Assembly: GCA_029856635.1 (NCBI GenBank)
Contig: JAHKLH010000111.1
Location: forward strand, 1 to 5,593
DNA: 5,593 bases
Direction of reading: 5' to 3'
DNA from: Candidatus Njordarchaeota archaeon
GTDB taxonomy: Archaea > Asgardarchaeota > Njordarchaeia > Njordarchaeales > JAHKLH01
Shown here: positions 5,385-5,593 of the stretch, piece by piece
Numbering within the stretch: the first letter of the stretch is position 1
How the letters are laid out: the number at the start of each line of letters is the position of its first letter
The notes under the pieces: model-generated
What the model saw: the letters and a program-made list of their open reading frames with translations, nothing else
Database searches by the model: none
Told to the model about the DNA's origin: nothing
Position numbers and translations under genes: made by a program

Positions 5385-5516
5385 ATGATGCCAATTTCAC
5401 TAGAATTAATTGAAATGATTACATGGACTCTTGGGATAATTGTCGTTATCTTAGTGCTAATCTATCATTTAATAAGTATACCAAAACGAATCAGAGAAAG
5501 AAGAAAAAGCACGTGA
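5385..5516 (+). CDS. Small single-span membrane protein, 43 residues
   Basis: The frame reads MMPISLELIEMITW, then a hydrophobic stretch of about 18 residues (TLGIIVVILVLIYHLISI), then the basic tail PKRIRERRKST. The positive-inside rule gives N-terminus out and C-terminus in. AGGTGA (5375-5380) lies 4 nt before the first ATG and 7 nt before the second (5388), so either Met may be used. The stop TGA overlaps the GTG of the next gene (GTGA), the sign of a co-translated operon. It is too short to assign to a family; a small subunit of a membrane complex is the simplest reading. The strong SD, clean topology and coupled downstream gene make it a real gene rather than a chance frame. Confidence 0.7.
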   Translation: MMPISLELIEMITWTLGIIVVILVLIYHLISIPKRIRERRKST

Positions 5517-5593
5517 GCAATGGTGCCATTATACCCGGTTTCTTTAAGAAAACTTTGGATCATCTTGAGCTCATTGCCGCCTCTTTTATCAAA
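5513..5593 (+). CDS. 5' end of an unidentified gene, coupled to the small membrane-protein gene
   Basis: 27 codons from a GTG start to the window edge, opening (M)SNGAIIPGFFKKTLDHLEL and continuing with IAASFIK. The composition (GFFKKTLDHLELIAASFIK as an amphipathic helix) is protein-like, and the GTGA overlap with the previous stop (5513-5516) argues for this frame. Two other open frames cover the same bases: ATG 5520 in plus frame +3, and minus-strand frames ending at 5465 and 5560. They lack such a junction and fit less well. Too little is visible to assign a family. Confidence 0.5.
   Translation, partial: MSNGAIIPGFFKKTLDHLELIAASFIK

Noticed and set aside
5465..5593. Minus-strand frame reading FDKRGGNELKMIQSFLKETG... 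to a stop at 5465, and a second one ending at 5560
   Set aside because: The first lies antisense to the well-supported 43-residue gene and its last part becomes an artefactual hydrophobic run. The second shows only ten residues. The plus-strand GTGA junction is better evidence.
5520..5593. ATG-started plus frame (MVPLYPVSLRKLW...)
   Set aside because: It competes with the GTG 5513 frame, has more rare-looking Pro/Leu codons, and lacks the stop-start overlap.

Overview
This is an AT-rich window (roughly 35-40% G+C by eye) that reads as archaeal chromosome. The signs are TATA-like boxes about 25 nt before inferred transcript starts, Shine-Dalgarno (SD) motifs of the GGTGA/GGAGGTGAT type, very compact and often divergent gene pairs, an archaeal-style TldD/TldE pair, and small zinc-knuckle and winged-helix proteins. 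A mesophilic-to-thermophilic member of the TACK group (for example Bathyarchaeia) is a guess from style, not shown by a marker gene. No RNA gene, CRISPR array, insertion sequence or phage gene is visible.

Layout. Positions 1-1778 (minus strand) hold tldD followed by the 5' end of a tldE/pmbA-like gene that runs off the left edge. Together these would form a TldD/TldE metallopeptidase. tldD ends at a TGA, but the same frame continues for ten codons that resemble the missing C-terminal strand of the family, up to a TAA directly against the tldE SD. Positions 1779-1905 are a divergent control region with three inverted repeats. On its other side, 1906-2547 (plus) encodes a helical protein with an internal duplication and a C-terminal winged helix. 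Positions 2626-3527 (minus) are a tightly coupled pair (ATGA overlap): a protein with four CxxC zinc knuckles, then a protein whose layout resembles a ubiquitin-conjugating E2 (UBC) fold with a cysteine near the expected catalytic place. Positions 3679-4149 (minus) encode a TPR protein, divergent across 37 bp from an XTP/dITP diphosphatase (4187-4756, plus). Convergent to that is a secreted or surface protein with a signal peptide, a beta-rich ectodomain and a C-terminal membrane anchor (4769-5311, minus). Across a face-to-face promoter region lies a 43-residue single-span membrane protein (5385-5516, plus), whose stop overlaps the GTG start of another gene that runs off the right edge.

How they fit together. 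tldD/tldE act as one enzyme. The zinc-knuckle/E2-like pair is almost certainly co-translated and is the most interesting candidate for an undescribed system: a possible archaeal conjugation-like module, although no ubiquitin-like protein, E1 or deconjugase is visible here. The diphosphatase is housekeeping nucleotide-pool sanitation. The two membrane proteins at the right end share a divergent promoter region and may be related in function, but nothing proves it.
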